From Priapulus caudatus (taxonomy: Eukaryota > Priapulida > Priapulimorpha > Priapulimorphida > Priapulidae): DNA of 27,018 nucleotides. Of the stretch, positions 1-8,606 are shown in pieces. Every line of letters starts with the position of its first letter. The first letter of the stretch is position 1. The stretch lies in the NCBI RefSeq assembly GCF_000485595.1, contig NW_014577233.1:217544-244561 (forward strand), given 5' to 3'. The notes beneath the pieces are model-generated. The model did not search any database and was not told the origin of the DNA. It saw only the letters and a program-made list of their open reading frames with translations. The position numbers and the translations under genes were made by a program.

Positions 1-78
1 GCTTCTCCCCCTCCTCCACCACCTTCTCCCTTCTCCCCCTCCTCCTTCTCCACCAGCTTCTCATCTCCTTCTCCACCG
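1..78. repeat. CTC/TTC-rich pyrimidine microsatellite
   Basis: An imperfect trinucleotide tract made almost only of C and T on the plus strand, with a few CCA and GCT interruptions. It runs into the window edge, so its full length is unknown. It is simple-sequence DNA with no coding signal. Confidence 0.8.
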
Positions 79-269
79 CAATTACATCTGATTGGTTATA
101 ACACAAACCACGTGACAAAATATGCATATTATCTCCTGTACCGGCCTGAATATAGACAAACCCGACCGGGCTCCCGACGGGTTAGCACTGGTGCCCGCGC
201 ACTGGCGCATGCAGTAATAGCCAGCACCACCCTAGCACCTGCCCTAGCAGTTGCGCTCGTATGGTCTAT
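79..269. other. Unassigned left-edge sequence with CCAAT-like and E-box motifs
   Basis: No gene is recognised. ATTGG (a CCAAT box on the minus strand) lies at about 91-95, and CACGTGACAAAAT at 109-121 contains a CACGTG E-box. The same 13 bases occur, reverse-complemented, inside the second MITE-like unit near 1360, which may be chance or a fragment of the same family. A 68-codon open frame (112-318) crosses this stretch and ends in the foldback arm. It resembles no family I know and is not called as a gene. Confidence 0.3.
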
Positions 270-417
270 GTCCCCCGGACTTCTGTTTGACATGGCTCGT
301 TTAGCTATTTCTGACTAACCCTAACCCTAACCCTAACCCGAACCCTAACCATATATATATATATTCTATTAGTCAGAAATAGCTAAACGAGCCAGGTCAA
401 ACAGAGGTCAGGGGGAC
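270..417. repeat. Foldback (inverted-repeat) element enclosing telomeric repeats
   Basis: Two 48-bp arms, 270-317 and 370-417, are reverse complements at 45 of 48 positions, with mismatches only in the outer part of the arms. The inner ends carry the shared word TTAGCTATTTCTGACTA. Between them lie 52 bp made of telomere-like CCCTAA repeats and an (AT)n run. A single strand could fold into a long hairpin with the telomeric DNA in its loop. No target-site duplication is evident next to the arms. It could be a foldback or MITE relic, or an inverted duplication formed during break repair. The structure is seen directly; its origin is inferred. Confidence 0.85.
316..350. repeat. Interstitial telomeric repeat, TTAGGG type
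   Basis: About six tandem TAACCC units, one altered to CGAACC, followed directly by an (AT)n run. On the minus strand this is the TTAGGG motif used at most animal chromosome ends. It is short, internal and sits in the loop of the foldback, so it is an interstitial telomeric sequence and not a chromosome end. The G-rich strand has enough GGG runs to form a G-quadruplex. Confidence 0.9.
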
Positions 418-533
418 TTCTGACAGTTATCTTCTGCTAGTGCTGGTTAGCGTCTATAGTGCCAGAACGCATGTATCGTCAAAATTGTAACTGGCCGAGT
501 GTGTTCATACACGAAACGACATGCATGGGGGCA
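418..533. other. Spacer between foldback and MITE pair
   Basis: Short unique sequence with no open frame, RNA gene or repeat that I recognise. It ends in ATGGGGG just before the first MITE-like unit. A similar ATGGGG word precedes the second unit (about 997-1002) and follows the right terminus (about 1504-1509), so that word may belong to the element ends and need not be a target duplication. Confidence 0.4.
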
Positions 534-617
534 ATTCGATTATGCAGTCCGGACTTTCCACATTCTCCAGTCCGGATCTTACCGGATTTGTGCAAAATAG
601 AATAGAAGTGGAGAACC

Positions 618-716
618 AAGATGGCGGCCCCCACAGTTGTTGATTCTCAACGAGTTTCTTGATACTACAAAGATGGCGGCCCCCCACGTTGTTGATTCTC
701 AACGATGGTACTACAA
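618..716. repeat. Internal 50-bp duplication in MITE unit 1 with two YY1-like sites
   Basis: A segment of about 50 bp containing AAGATGGCGGC and then TTGTTGATTCTCAACGA occurs twice in a row (YY1-like words at 618-628 and 670-680). The segment also holds a small palindrome, TTGATTCTCAA. AAGATGGCGGC matches the well-known YY1 recognition sequence. Unit 2 carries the same duplication, so it predates the dimer. Confidence 0.65.
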
Positions 717-895
717 ATTTCAATCATACCAAGGGAAAAGGGATCTATAGTTTTATTGTCAACATTGTAAGTATTAGTAATTAACACGTGAAGATCGGAT
801 GCACTACACGGATTGGTGCATAAAATGTGATAAAAACCAGAAAATTAGGTTTGAATAGCCGAAATTCTGACTAAATGTCGCCATTCCGCCATTTT

Positions 896-905
896 GTCAC
901 GTGCC
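896..905. promoter_or_regulatory. CACGTG E-box in MITE unit 1
   Basis: GTCACGTGCC contains a CACGTG E-box core, preceded by CCGCCATTTTG, which is a YY1-like word on the minus strand. The homologous site in unit 2 is the perfect palindrome GTCACGTGAC. Whether anything binds it is not shown by sequence alone. Confidence 0.4.
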
Positions 906-1089
906 CTCGCCGCTATCGCACCGGTCCAAAAAATGGAGAGGTCGGACAGTCCGAACTCTCCAGAAATGGTCATGTGACCAGTAATCGAATGGAAATATGG
1001 GGCAGATTCGATTATGCAGTCCGGACTCTCCACATTCTCCTCTCCGGATCCTACCGGATTTGTGTGAAATAGAATAGAAGTGGAGAACC

Positions 1090-1190
1090 AAGATGGCGGC
1101 CCCCACGTTGTTGATTCTCAACGAGCTTTTCGATACTACAAAGATAGCGGCCCCCACGTTATTGATTCTCAACGATGATACTACAAATTT
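1090..1190. repeat. Internal 50-bp duplication in MITE unit 2; second YY1-like site mutated
   Basis: This is the same internal direct repeat as in unit 1. The first YY1-like word, AAGATGGCGGC, is intact at 1090-1100. The second, at 1141-1151, reads AAGATAGCGGC, with a G-to-A change in the ATGG core that would be expected to abolish YY1 binding. The TTGTTGATTCTCAACGA part is retained with small changes. Confidence 0.6.
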
Positions 1191-1362
1191 CAATCATACC
1201 GAGGAAAAAAGGGATCTATAGTTTTATTGTCAACATTGTAAGTATTAGTAACACGCGAAAATCGGATGCACTACACGGATTGGTGTATAAAATGTGATAA
1301 AAACCAGAAAATTAGGTTTGAATAGCCGAAATTCTGACTAAATGTCGCCATTCCGCCATTTT

Positions 1363-1372
1363 GTCACGTGAC
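1363..1372. promoter_or_regulatory. Palindromic GTCACGTGAC E-box in MITE unit 2
   Basis: A perfect 10-bp palindrome of the USF/MITF-TFE (CLEAR-like) class, directly preceded by a minus-strand YY1-like core (CCGCCATTTT). About 70 bp further on, GTCATGTGAC (1437-1446) is a one-base variant of the same palindrome. The motif match is seen; function is inferred. Confidence 0.4.
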
Positions 1373-1533
1373 CTTTCCGCTATCGCACCGGTCGAAAAAA
1401 TGGAGAGGTCAGACAGTCCGAACTCTCCAGAAATGGTCATGTGACCAGTAATCGAATGGAAATGGAGAGTCCGGAGAGTCCGGACTGCATAATCGAATCG
1501 ACCCATGGGGTCGTGGAGCGGTGATGGCGCTAA

Positions 1534-1680
1534 CAGTTTGTAGTGGTGCATGGTGATGGCGGAGGCGGCGGCGACGGTGGCGGTGGTGATGGCGGCGGTG
1601 GTGGTGGTGGTGGTGGTGGTGGCGGGGGTGGTGATGATGATTATGGTGGTGGTCGTGGTGGTAGTGGTGGCGGCAGCAAG
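1534..1680. repeat. GGT/GGC trinucleotide repeat
   Basis: An imperfect run of GGT and GGC triplets with GAT and GGA interruptions, starting just after the MITE pair. One forward frame (1543-1812) reads it as a polyglycine run with Asp, but the frame has no recognisable domain on either side. I treat it as simple-sequence DNA that happens to stay open, not as an exon. Confidence 0.75.
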
Positions 1681-2889
1681 GGCTTAGAGGACAATCGCGC
1701 TGAGAATGAGAACCCTAACCCACCGGGAAACCAAATAGAAACCCATATAAGTAGGATAGCGTCCGTTGTGTTAGAATGTTCTCCGGTGAAGTGGGACTTC
1801 ATCCTAAAGTAAAATGAAACAGAAATGTCACTATCGCGTGTTAGAGCATACGGCCCGATTAGTGTCACTTTAACGTGCATGGATGTTTGAAACTAGGCTG
1901 GTAAGAAGCCATACAATTGGTATAGCGCTATGGGAAAATCGCTCTGTTTGCCTGCGTGTAAAACTGAACAAACATCAACCCTTCGTATTTACGCTGCGAA
2001 AACCTTTCGTTTTTGCGCGTTTTCTCGTCGCAAACCGAAATATAGCAATTGTGAGCCGCGTGTGTCCGTTTGATGAACCCACGCGACGTCACTATGAGTG
2101 TATAAGATATCCAACATTCGTGCGGAAATAATTAATAAGCTATATGTTTACAGAGGAAGAAAAATTATTATGGCAATATATTTCTCTAGCATGTACTTTT
2201 TGTGCGTGGAAATTGAGCGTTTCAGGGGCGGCAAGTGACTTTTTGATCCTTGGCAATATGGTGCCGAGGGATCAAAATGCTGATACAAACGTCACTGCAC
2301 TGCTGTGTGGAAATTATACGAGAGGATGACTAAATTCTCGCGCGGTCGCTATTGTAGAGCAATTCGAGCCCCTTAGCACATATAAGTGCGACAACGCGTA
2401 AAGTAAATTTAACAAATGGCAAAAATCACACACACCAATTTAACCTAAAAGCGTGCGCTGATCTTCGCTGCTTTCTGCAAATTCTGCTCCTTCGCGTATT
2501 CCGGTAAAATCGGCATTGAGACCTCACGGTGGTCAATATCACCGTAAAACGTGTCAAAATAGTATATTCGTATTTTAGCCCATATCCAATATACAGGAGA
2601 TTCACTATGTCTCTGCCACGATAAAATTGTCTCACGCGCGACTCAAGCAACAAGAAACCTTTGATAACGTACAGCATTGCAGCAGATTGTAGGGGAGTAA
2701 CTGTACATACTTGTTACGCAAGCGCACAAAACAGGACAATTACTTTTAAATCGCTGCATAATGACACTTTTATATATGGGCTTGTTATTGTAGAGTGCTG
2801 GCACGGCACTTTTCATGTTTTGTTAACTGTAATTGTGATAGCAAACATAAATAAACCGCAGACTAAAGCTCCACCGGCCTCCACCATAT

Positions 2890-2890
<1 letters not shown>
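1681..2890. other. Gene-free unique sequence
   Basis: About 1.2 kb of moderately AT-rich unique DNA. The open frames here (83 codons or fewer, both strands) show no motif, membrane segment or family resemblance. The one structure noted is an imperfect hairpin at about 2240-2277, listed separately. CAGGGGCGGC near 2223 resembles the start of some hAT-type terminal repeats, but no partner end was found in the window. Confidence 0.45.
2240..2277. repeat. Imperfect hairpin (inverted repeat)
   Basis: TTTTGATCCTTGGCA at about 2241-2255 is matched by TGCCGAGGGATCAAAA at 2262-2277 with one mismatch and one bulged base, leaving a loop of about 6 bp. It may be a relic of a small transposon or a chance palindrome. 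Nothing around it suggests an RNA gene. Confidence 0.5.

Positions 2891-2978
<88 letters not shown>
2891..2978. repeat. (CA)44 microsatellite
   Basis: An uninterrupted CA dinucleotide run of 88 bp. It is pure, unlike many dinucleotide tracts in 4326-24790, which fits a cleanly sequenced left flank. It can adopt Z-DNA and is expected to be length-polymorphic. Confidence 0.95.
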
Positions 2979-2983
<5 letters not shown>

Positions 2984-3134
2984 ATGCCACGACAAAACAG
3001 AACCATTATGTCTTAAATGCTCAATTTGGGCCATACGCTGACGAATTTAAGGTCAATCTCTATGTAAATTAAAAGAAGCGTACATTTGTTCGCACGGAGG
3101 AACAATGAAGGCAGGATATGAAACTCGATTAGCC

Positions 3135-3154
3135 GGGGGGGCGGGGGGGGGGGG
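3135..3154 (+). repeat. G-run, potential G-quadruplex
   Basis: Seven G, one C, then twelve G on the plus strand. Such a run can fold as a G-quadruplex and is also prone to sequencing length error. No gene lies beside it. Confidence 0.75.
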
Positions 3155-3206
3155 CGCTTCACACTGCACCGCAGACATAAAGAATATCAGATTGCATAAT
3201 ACTAAC

Positions 3207-3290
3207 TATATATATATATATATATATATTTATAAATTAATCTATAATATATAATATATATATATAATATAGTAATATATAAATAGTAAT
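3207..3290. repeat. (TA)n-rich tract
   Basis: A run of TA dinucleotides followed by imperfect TATAA/TAATA repeats. A palindromic AT-rich tract of this kind can extrude cruciforms and is a common break point. It is simple sequence only. Confidence 0.8.
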
Positions 3291-3710
3291 AGTAAGATGA
3301 CACTCCGATATTAGGAGAGCTGATGTTTCATCCAGAGGCAACTGCCAGGCCCCGTGCTGCTTGATATTAGCTTTTGCCTACTTTTGCTATTTGCTCCAAC
3401 GCGTCAGAAAACAAGGCAATGAAAATCCACGTCTGCACGCCGTTGTTAATAGCACTAGGGCGGAAACACCACGAACGACAACCCATTCTCCGCGTAGCAG
3501 CACGGAACAGTGAGCAGTGTTGCAGATTCCTCTGGCAGTGAAGGTGATATAATTTTTGAACTCAATATTTAAAAGTAATCTATGCTACTGCATGACAAAT
3601 ATAATTGTATTAACATCAATTTTATTATACTTGGCCTGATGATAATCTTGTGTTTGCGAACTCCTTTTAATGAACGTGTAAATACTAGTTTTTCGCAATA
3701 AACTCTATTA
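3291..3710. other. Gene-free sequence
   Basis: Unique AT-rich DNA with no recognisable gene. It ends in CAATAAAC, directly followed by ATCT repeats. That could be the tail of an old retroposon with a microsatellite 3' end, but no body or target duplication was found to support this. Confidence 0.35.
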
Positions 3711-3783
3711 CTATCATCTATCTATCTATCTATCTATCTATATGCACATCTATCATCTCACTATCATCATCTTACTATCTACA
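3711..3783. repeat. (ATCT)n microsatellite
   Basis: About seven pure ATCT units (3713-3741), then imperfect ATC/ATCT words to about 3783. A standard tetranucleotide microsatellite. Confidence 0.85.
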
Positions 3784-4325
3784 CTCATAAGGTCCACGAA
3801 CAAGCGCTGTCGTCGCGCTGCTATGTATTCTAGAAACTAAAAATTCGGTCAATGAAGCTGTCATTGCGTCTTTATATACCAATCAAAAAAATTTTAAATA
3901 TAAAGCAAACGAGATACATTAACGTAAGTATTAACATGTGTATTTACTCTACTCTTTGAATATATCAAGAGTCTAAATAAGAAAGAGTAATGACACGGTT
4001 TAAAAACAGCGTTGGCATAGTTTCACCTATGTAAATATCTATCAATATGTCAAAAATATTATTCAAACATTTACCTGTTATTTCTCTAGATTCTTCCCTT
4101 AATCAACATATATTCCATAATCACCTTGAAAATCGTAAGTTCTTCAAAAAAATTATTGATATCAACATGTTTCGCACAGTTCACGCATCGAATCAGTTAG
4201 ACCTAAACTAAGCATAGAAATATTTACAAGTTAAAACCTATGGGTAAAACGCTGTAAAAACCGTGTCATACTCTTCCCTATTATAATATGATAATATAAA
4301 TATATATATAAATTAATATAGTTTT
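3784..4325. other. Gene-free AT-rich sequence up to the duplicated unit
   Basis: AT-rich unique sequence with no open frame of note. Its last 60 bp are (TA)-rich, and within that tract the homology between copies A and B begins. The low complexity means the exact boundary is good only to about 20 bp. Confidence 0.45.
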
Positions 4326-5719
4326 AATTATATATATATTATATATCGCGTATACCTAGATGAGAAAAGCGTGTATAATTACGGTATGCTTTTAATTATT
4401 CCTAACCGCATTTATTTATTATCCTTAACCTATTTTAATACCCGAAAGAAAATGAGCTATCTTAGATCCTCCTGACCGATCTATCGGTATAGAGGTACTT
4501 AAAGTATCTAAAACAGGTATGTCCATGGACAAGCGACATCGTCAGAGAACCTATGCTACCACACCTAATAGCGCAGAATCCGGTCGCGACAAAAAAAGAG
4601 TACCTTGTGAACTAGTTGTTTCGTAATATAGGCGCAAAGTATTTAAACAGCCAACGTCGCTAAAACCCAACACATGCGTCGAGTCCTAGAGCATATATCA
4701 TTATGTAACAGGCCCCCTTGGCCGCTAATTGCAGAGTAAAACATTGCAAGACGGCGGCAAATTTACTGCCACTATTACTTATTGACGTAACATTTTATAT
4801 GCCAACTAATAGTCAAGTTCGTTATAGAGCGCCGATATATTATTAAGTTTTTCGTTAACGGATTTCGCGGCACTTCGTTCTGCCGATTGCTCAGTCCTCA
4901 TTCTTACGCTGGTGTCCTTCATTACGCCTCGCCCACTTCGTCTAGCTATACCACTCTCTCCCTCCCTCATGCATCCCGTTCACTATACGGCTGTTTCAGC
5001 TCTTCTGACACAGCGGTCAGAAATCCCCATCGGAAACGATTTCGCCACGGAAAATCATAACGCTGTGCTCGGTGAGCTCACACAGCCAATCTGTGTCCAT
5101 CACCTCATGCACCGACGACACACAGCAGCAGTCATGCACTATATTCGCCATCTTAGATGGGTCCTAACAGCTCCGACAACAACTAAACAACGGATCGCAA
5201 CAGAGACATCTGCGCCGTTAATTGAACAACGCGCGGACATGTTTGGCTTAGCGTAGCGCTTGCCAGCTAAAGTAGCAACTTGCTTAATTACAGCCGACGA
5301 AATAAGCTAAAACATTCAATGAGGAAACCACGTCTGACCAAACACTCTGCCATAAAACAGCGAGCGAACGCGCGCGGCTGCGAAGTATTGGCCAAGGTGA
5401 ATTTGAATAATTTTCTTAAGCCCGGCTGTGGAAGCAACCTCAACACGCCAGACGCGTTCCGACAATTAAGCCGCTGCGGCGTCCTAGAATTAAATTTGAA
5501 TTACGGATGAACATTATAACATGCCGTTGACGTCTAAATCAGCAAAAACAAACACGTTCGCAATCAGAAAAAAGCCGCTACGTCAAGGTTACAAAATAAA
5601 TAGGTGCGACGGATCGGTCGTTCCACAAGGCGCATGCGCACAGCAGTACGGCAACTAGTTATGCTATGAATAGAATTACAGGTAGGCAAAAGACGAGAAA
5701 ACCTGCAAAAGCTAGGCAG
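4326..5719. other. Unit segment 1, copy A: gene-free unique DNA
   Basis: It matches copy B at about 14846-16239. The frame at 4912-5256 (114 codons) has a counterpart at 15445-15768, but their proteins agree only in short stretches such as IPIGNDF/TPIGNDF and ICVHH before shifting frame. This argues against a conserved coding exon. An NRF1-like palindrome sits at 5630-5639. Confidence 0.5.
5630..5639. promoter_or_regulatory. NRF1-like palindrome GCGCATGCGC
   Basis: A perfect 10-bp palindrome matching the NRF1 consensus core, present also in copy B at 16177-16186. Because both copies probably represent one locus, presence in both supports the base calls and says nothing about evolutionary conservation. 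Confidence 0.4.
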
Positions 5720-5934
5720 TTCGAAGAGTGTGAAGACTAGCTCTCTTATGTGAGACAGGTCCTATTGAGGTAATGAACATTCTTAAAGTGAGCAACCTCT
5801 GATCTGTGAGACATGCTAGTCTGATTGTGAGACCAGGTAGTGAATGAATCTGTGAGAGCAGCTTTCTAAAAAGGATCAACTCTCTGATGGTGAAACATTA
5901 TACTGAGACGAAACAAGTTCTGTGAGGTGACGAG
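5720..5934. repeat. GTGAGACAG-type minisatellite, copy A
   Basis: Degenerate tandem units of roughly 20-30 bp built from words such as CTCTCTGATTGTGAGACAG and GAGGTGAGACA, interrupted by many indels. The copy B version (16240-16490) shows the unit more clearly. It leads straight into the 16-bp array. Confidence 0.6.
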
Positions 5935-5939
5935 ATGCG

Positions 5940-6676
5940 ACCTCTACTACAGCACGTAGATCGAAGAAACTCTACTAAAACACTTGCACCTCTAATCTAC
6001 ATGAGAACAACCTCTACTACAAAACAACACTACGTACAGACAATCTTACTACAGATAACCTCATACACAACAATCTCTACTACAGACAACCTCTACTGTC
6101 AACAGACACTCTACTTAACAGACAACCTCTACTACCAGACAGCCTCTACTTACACGACAATCTCTACAGCAGACAATCTCTCACACAAGACAACCTCTAC
6201 ACATATAGACAGCCTCACTACAGACAGTCTCTACTACACGACAATCTCTAACTACAGACAAAACATCTACTACAGACAATCTTACTACAGATAGACCTCT
6301 ACTACATACAACCTAACTACGGACAATCCTTAACTACAGATAAGCCTCTACTACAACAACCTCTACTACAGAACAACTCTACTACAGACAATCGCTATTA
6401 CATACCAACCCTACACAGAACCATCTCTACTACATACAACCTCTACATACACAATCTCTACTACACACAACCTCTACTACAGACAACTCTACTACAGACA
6501 ACCCTACTACAAGACAACCTCACTACAACAATCTCTAACAACAATAACCTTACTACAAGACACAATCCTACACAGACAACGCTCTACACAGACAACCCTA
6601 CTACATACAACTTTACTAACAGACAACCCTATACAGACGAATTTCCTACTACAGACAATCTCTACTACATACAACC
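5940..6676. repeat. 16-bp satellite array, copy A
   Basis: Tandem copies of CTCTACTACAGACAAC (16 bp) with common T/C variation (ACCTC versus ATCTC) and CATACAAC variants. In this copy many units have lost or gained a base. Because 16 is not a multiple of three, open stretches read as a 16-residue repeat that cycles through all frames (NLYYRQPLLQTTSTTD). That is an effect of the period, not a protein. Confidence 0.9.
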
Positions 6677-7189
6677 TCAGCGCAGGCAATTCGTTAATAA
6701 TCCAATATTCACACAAAACGCGTCTGCGCGAGCAGGCGGCAAGTCCAGCAACATGTCGATCAGAACCGTGAAAGAGCAAAAGTGAGCATGCTCGCCGAAA
6801 TAACAGGTAAACCATGCCGTCACGCGCTTCATCTCGTTTACGTCTGCTTTTTTCGCCGAAGTTGCGCCGCCCAATGTCTATTATAGTTGAGACCTTACAA
6901 TCGGTTTTGGGCGGAGAGATGCGTAAGAGTTACAGGATCCGCTGGATCGCTGAGTACCGGATATTGACTCGAAAATGATAGGATTAGAGACAATAATGTA
7001 ACGCTACACAGAGAAGAGTTGGTCAGCATCCATACATCTGTGGTTATAATACGTAGCCAGGGTAGGATGGGACTAGTTGGTTCTAATCTAGATGTGTGAA
7101 GGTGTACAATGAATAGAGGAATTGGGGCTGGGTGTATCTTCGATAGGAGTGTATTGGGGTGTTATAGGATACGTACTTAGGCGTGTGTG
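6677..7189. other. Spacer between the 16-bp and 33-bp arrays, copy A
   Basis: This spacer occurs three times in the window (also 14224-14756 and 17283-17841). It starts with CCTCAGCGCAGGCAATTC and ends in degenerate GGTGGTTGTATCTTCGATA-like words ancestral to, or decayed from, the 33-bp units. The middle copy has the cleanest sequence. No open frame is shared by all three. Confidence 0.7.
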
Positions 7190-7975
7190 ATTGTTTCTTG
7201 GATAAAGAGCGTGTTGGGGTGAATGTACCTTAATAAGTACGTGTTCGGTGTGATGAGGCTTGAATAAGGGAGCGGTTGGTGTGATGTACACTGATAAGGA
7301 GCCTGTTGGGTGAATTGTACTTGAATAAAGGACGCGTGTTGGTGTGATTGAGCTTGAATAAGGTAGCGTGTTGTCGTGATTGAGGCTTGAAATAAGTAGC
7401 GTGTTGGTGGATTGTAGCTTGAAAAGGTGCGGTGGTGTTGAACAGCATTGAATAAGGTAACATGATATGGTGTAATGACCTTGAATAACGTACGTGTTGT
7501 GTGATTGTATAGCTTGGATAAAGGTACCTGTGGTGTGATGTAAGGCTTGACAAGGCTAGCGGTTGGTGTGGATTGTAGCTTAATAAGTAGCCTGTGTGGA
7601 GTGGTATTGTAGCTTGAATAAAGGTAGCTGTGTTGTGAGATCTGTACTTGAAAAGGTAGGGCGTGTTGTGTGATTGAGCTGAAATAAGGTAGCGTGTGGT
7701 GTGATTGTACCTGAACAGGTAGACGTTGTGTGATGTAGCTGAAGTAAGGTAGCGCGTGTTGGTGCGATGTAGCTGGGATAAAGTGTACGCGTGTGGCGCG
7801 ATTGTAGCTGGAATAAGTGCGGTTGTGCGATGTAGCTTGAATAAAGTAAGCGTGTGGTGGATTGAGCTGAATAAGGGTAAGCGTGTTGGTGCGAATTGTA
7901 GCTGAAATAAGGTAGCGTGTGGTTGGTGCATTGTAGCCTTGAATAAGCAGCGTGTTTGGTGATTGAGCTTTGATA
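7190..7975. repeat. 33-bp minisatellite array, copy A (noisy)
   Basis: Tandem units with the pattern GGTAGCGTGTTGGTGTGATT followed by GTAGCTTGAATAA, total 33 bp. In this copy nearly every unit has one or more indels, so unit lengths range from about 27 to 36 bp. Long minus-strand frames across it (for example 7177-8016) are repeat artefacts. Confidence 0.9.
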
Positions 7976-8520
7976 AGACGATGTAAGGTGGTTGAAAACA
8001 ACCTTAGCGTCCGCAATTAGCCGATGTAGCCTAGCATGGTGCAGCATGCGTCCATAAGCAGCGATTTTCATGACGCATAATGAAAAACTGTTTTGTAAGT
8101 ATATCTAATTAAAATGAAAAGTGTAGCACACCTTAATACGTGCGAAACTCTAATAGTTTAATAAATATCGAAAACACAGCTTCGTCCTTAGGATCATCCT
8201 TACAAACGTCGGCGTAAGTGAGTAGTGAGAACGTCAAATCTAGAGCTGTAGTGACAATGACTTACATTCTTAGTAAAGAAACGAACGCATAAAATGCTCT
8301 GAAAGGCAAAGCTGCATATTGTTAAGTAACGCAAAGTAACTAATGATGAATTGGTGACATGGCTAACCTGTGCTCTCGCTAGCTCTAACGCCTCCGCGTC
8401 CCGTAGGAATATGTAAGCCACCCATGCGTTTTAATTGTGCGGGATTTGCAAGTATGGCCAAGTTGAGTGAGGACGATCTGGCTATACAGTCTTGAGGAAG
8501 CTATATATATCAAATTTAAT
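7976..8520. other. Unit segment after the 33-bp array, copy A
   Basis: Unique DNA matching 18661-19195. Near its start is a short hairpin, GGTTGAAAACAACC. At 8070 the sequence reads TGACGCA where copy B has the palindromic CRE TGACGTCA, a single missing base. No gene is recognised. Confidence 0.5.
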
Positions 8521-8606
8521 GTGGTGTGTTTTGTGTGTGTGTTTGTGTGCTGCGGCGATGCGTGCGTGCGTGCGTAGCGTGCGTGCGTGCGGCGTGTGTG
8601 TGTGAT
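8521..8606. repeat. (GT)n / (GCGT)n tract, copy A
   Basis: GT dinucleotides, then GCGT tetranucleotides, then GT again, interrupted by stray bases. Copy B (19199-19271) is the regular version of the same tract. Confidence 0.8.

Larger units (their letters stand above)
534..1498. mobile_element. Tandem pair of MITE-like elements sharing an internal terminus
   Basis: Two direct copies of a unit of about 472 bp start at 534 and 1006. Both begin with ATTCGATTATGCAGTCCGGA. The sequence at 1473-1498 is the exact reverse complement of the 26 bp at 1006-1031, and the 534-559 copy differs at one base. The array is therefore bounded by terminal inverted repeats, with a third, forward terminus in the middle. 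The units have no coding capacity and are nearly collinear, differing mainly by substitutions and a few short indels (one about 4 bp near 779). This is the architecture of a non-autonomous DNA transposon that became a tandem dimer by recombination or nested insertion. The superfamily is not assigned because no target-site duplication is clear. Confidence 0.8.

Noticed and set aside
316-350. True chromosome end
   Set aside because: Only about six units, internal, with unique DNA on both sides and inverted arms. It is an interstitial repeat.
1543-1812. Glycine-rich protein encoded by the GGT/GGC repeat
   Set aside because: The glycine run exists only because of the triplet repeat. The remainder has no recognisable sequence and no splice context.
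3635-3665. Possible hammerhead ribozyme core starting at CCTGATGA
   Set aside because: The bases following CTGATGA do not form a stem II, and the required GAAA stretch is absent (GAAC instead).
4912-5256. Candidate 114-codon gene, with a partner at 15445-15768
   Set aside because: The two versions agree only in short patches and change frame between them. There is no domain. Since the copies are probably one locus, similarity is not evidence of selection.
5880-5935. CTGATG ... GACGAAAC words reminiscent of a hammerhead core
   Set aside because: They are variants of the GTGAGACAG minisatellite. Copy B reads CTGATTGTGAAAC and GACCTGAAAC, so the match depends on read errors.
5940-6676. CRISPR-like regular array
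   Set aside because: Units are 16 bp, directly adjacent and without unique spacers. The surroundings are eukaryotic microsatellite-rich DNA.
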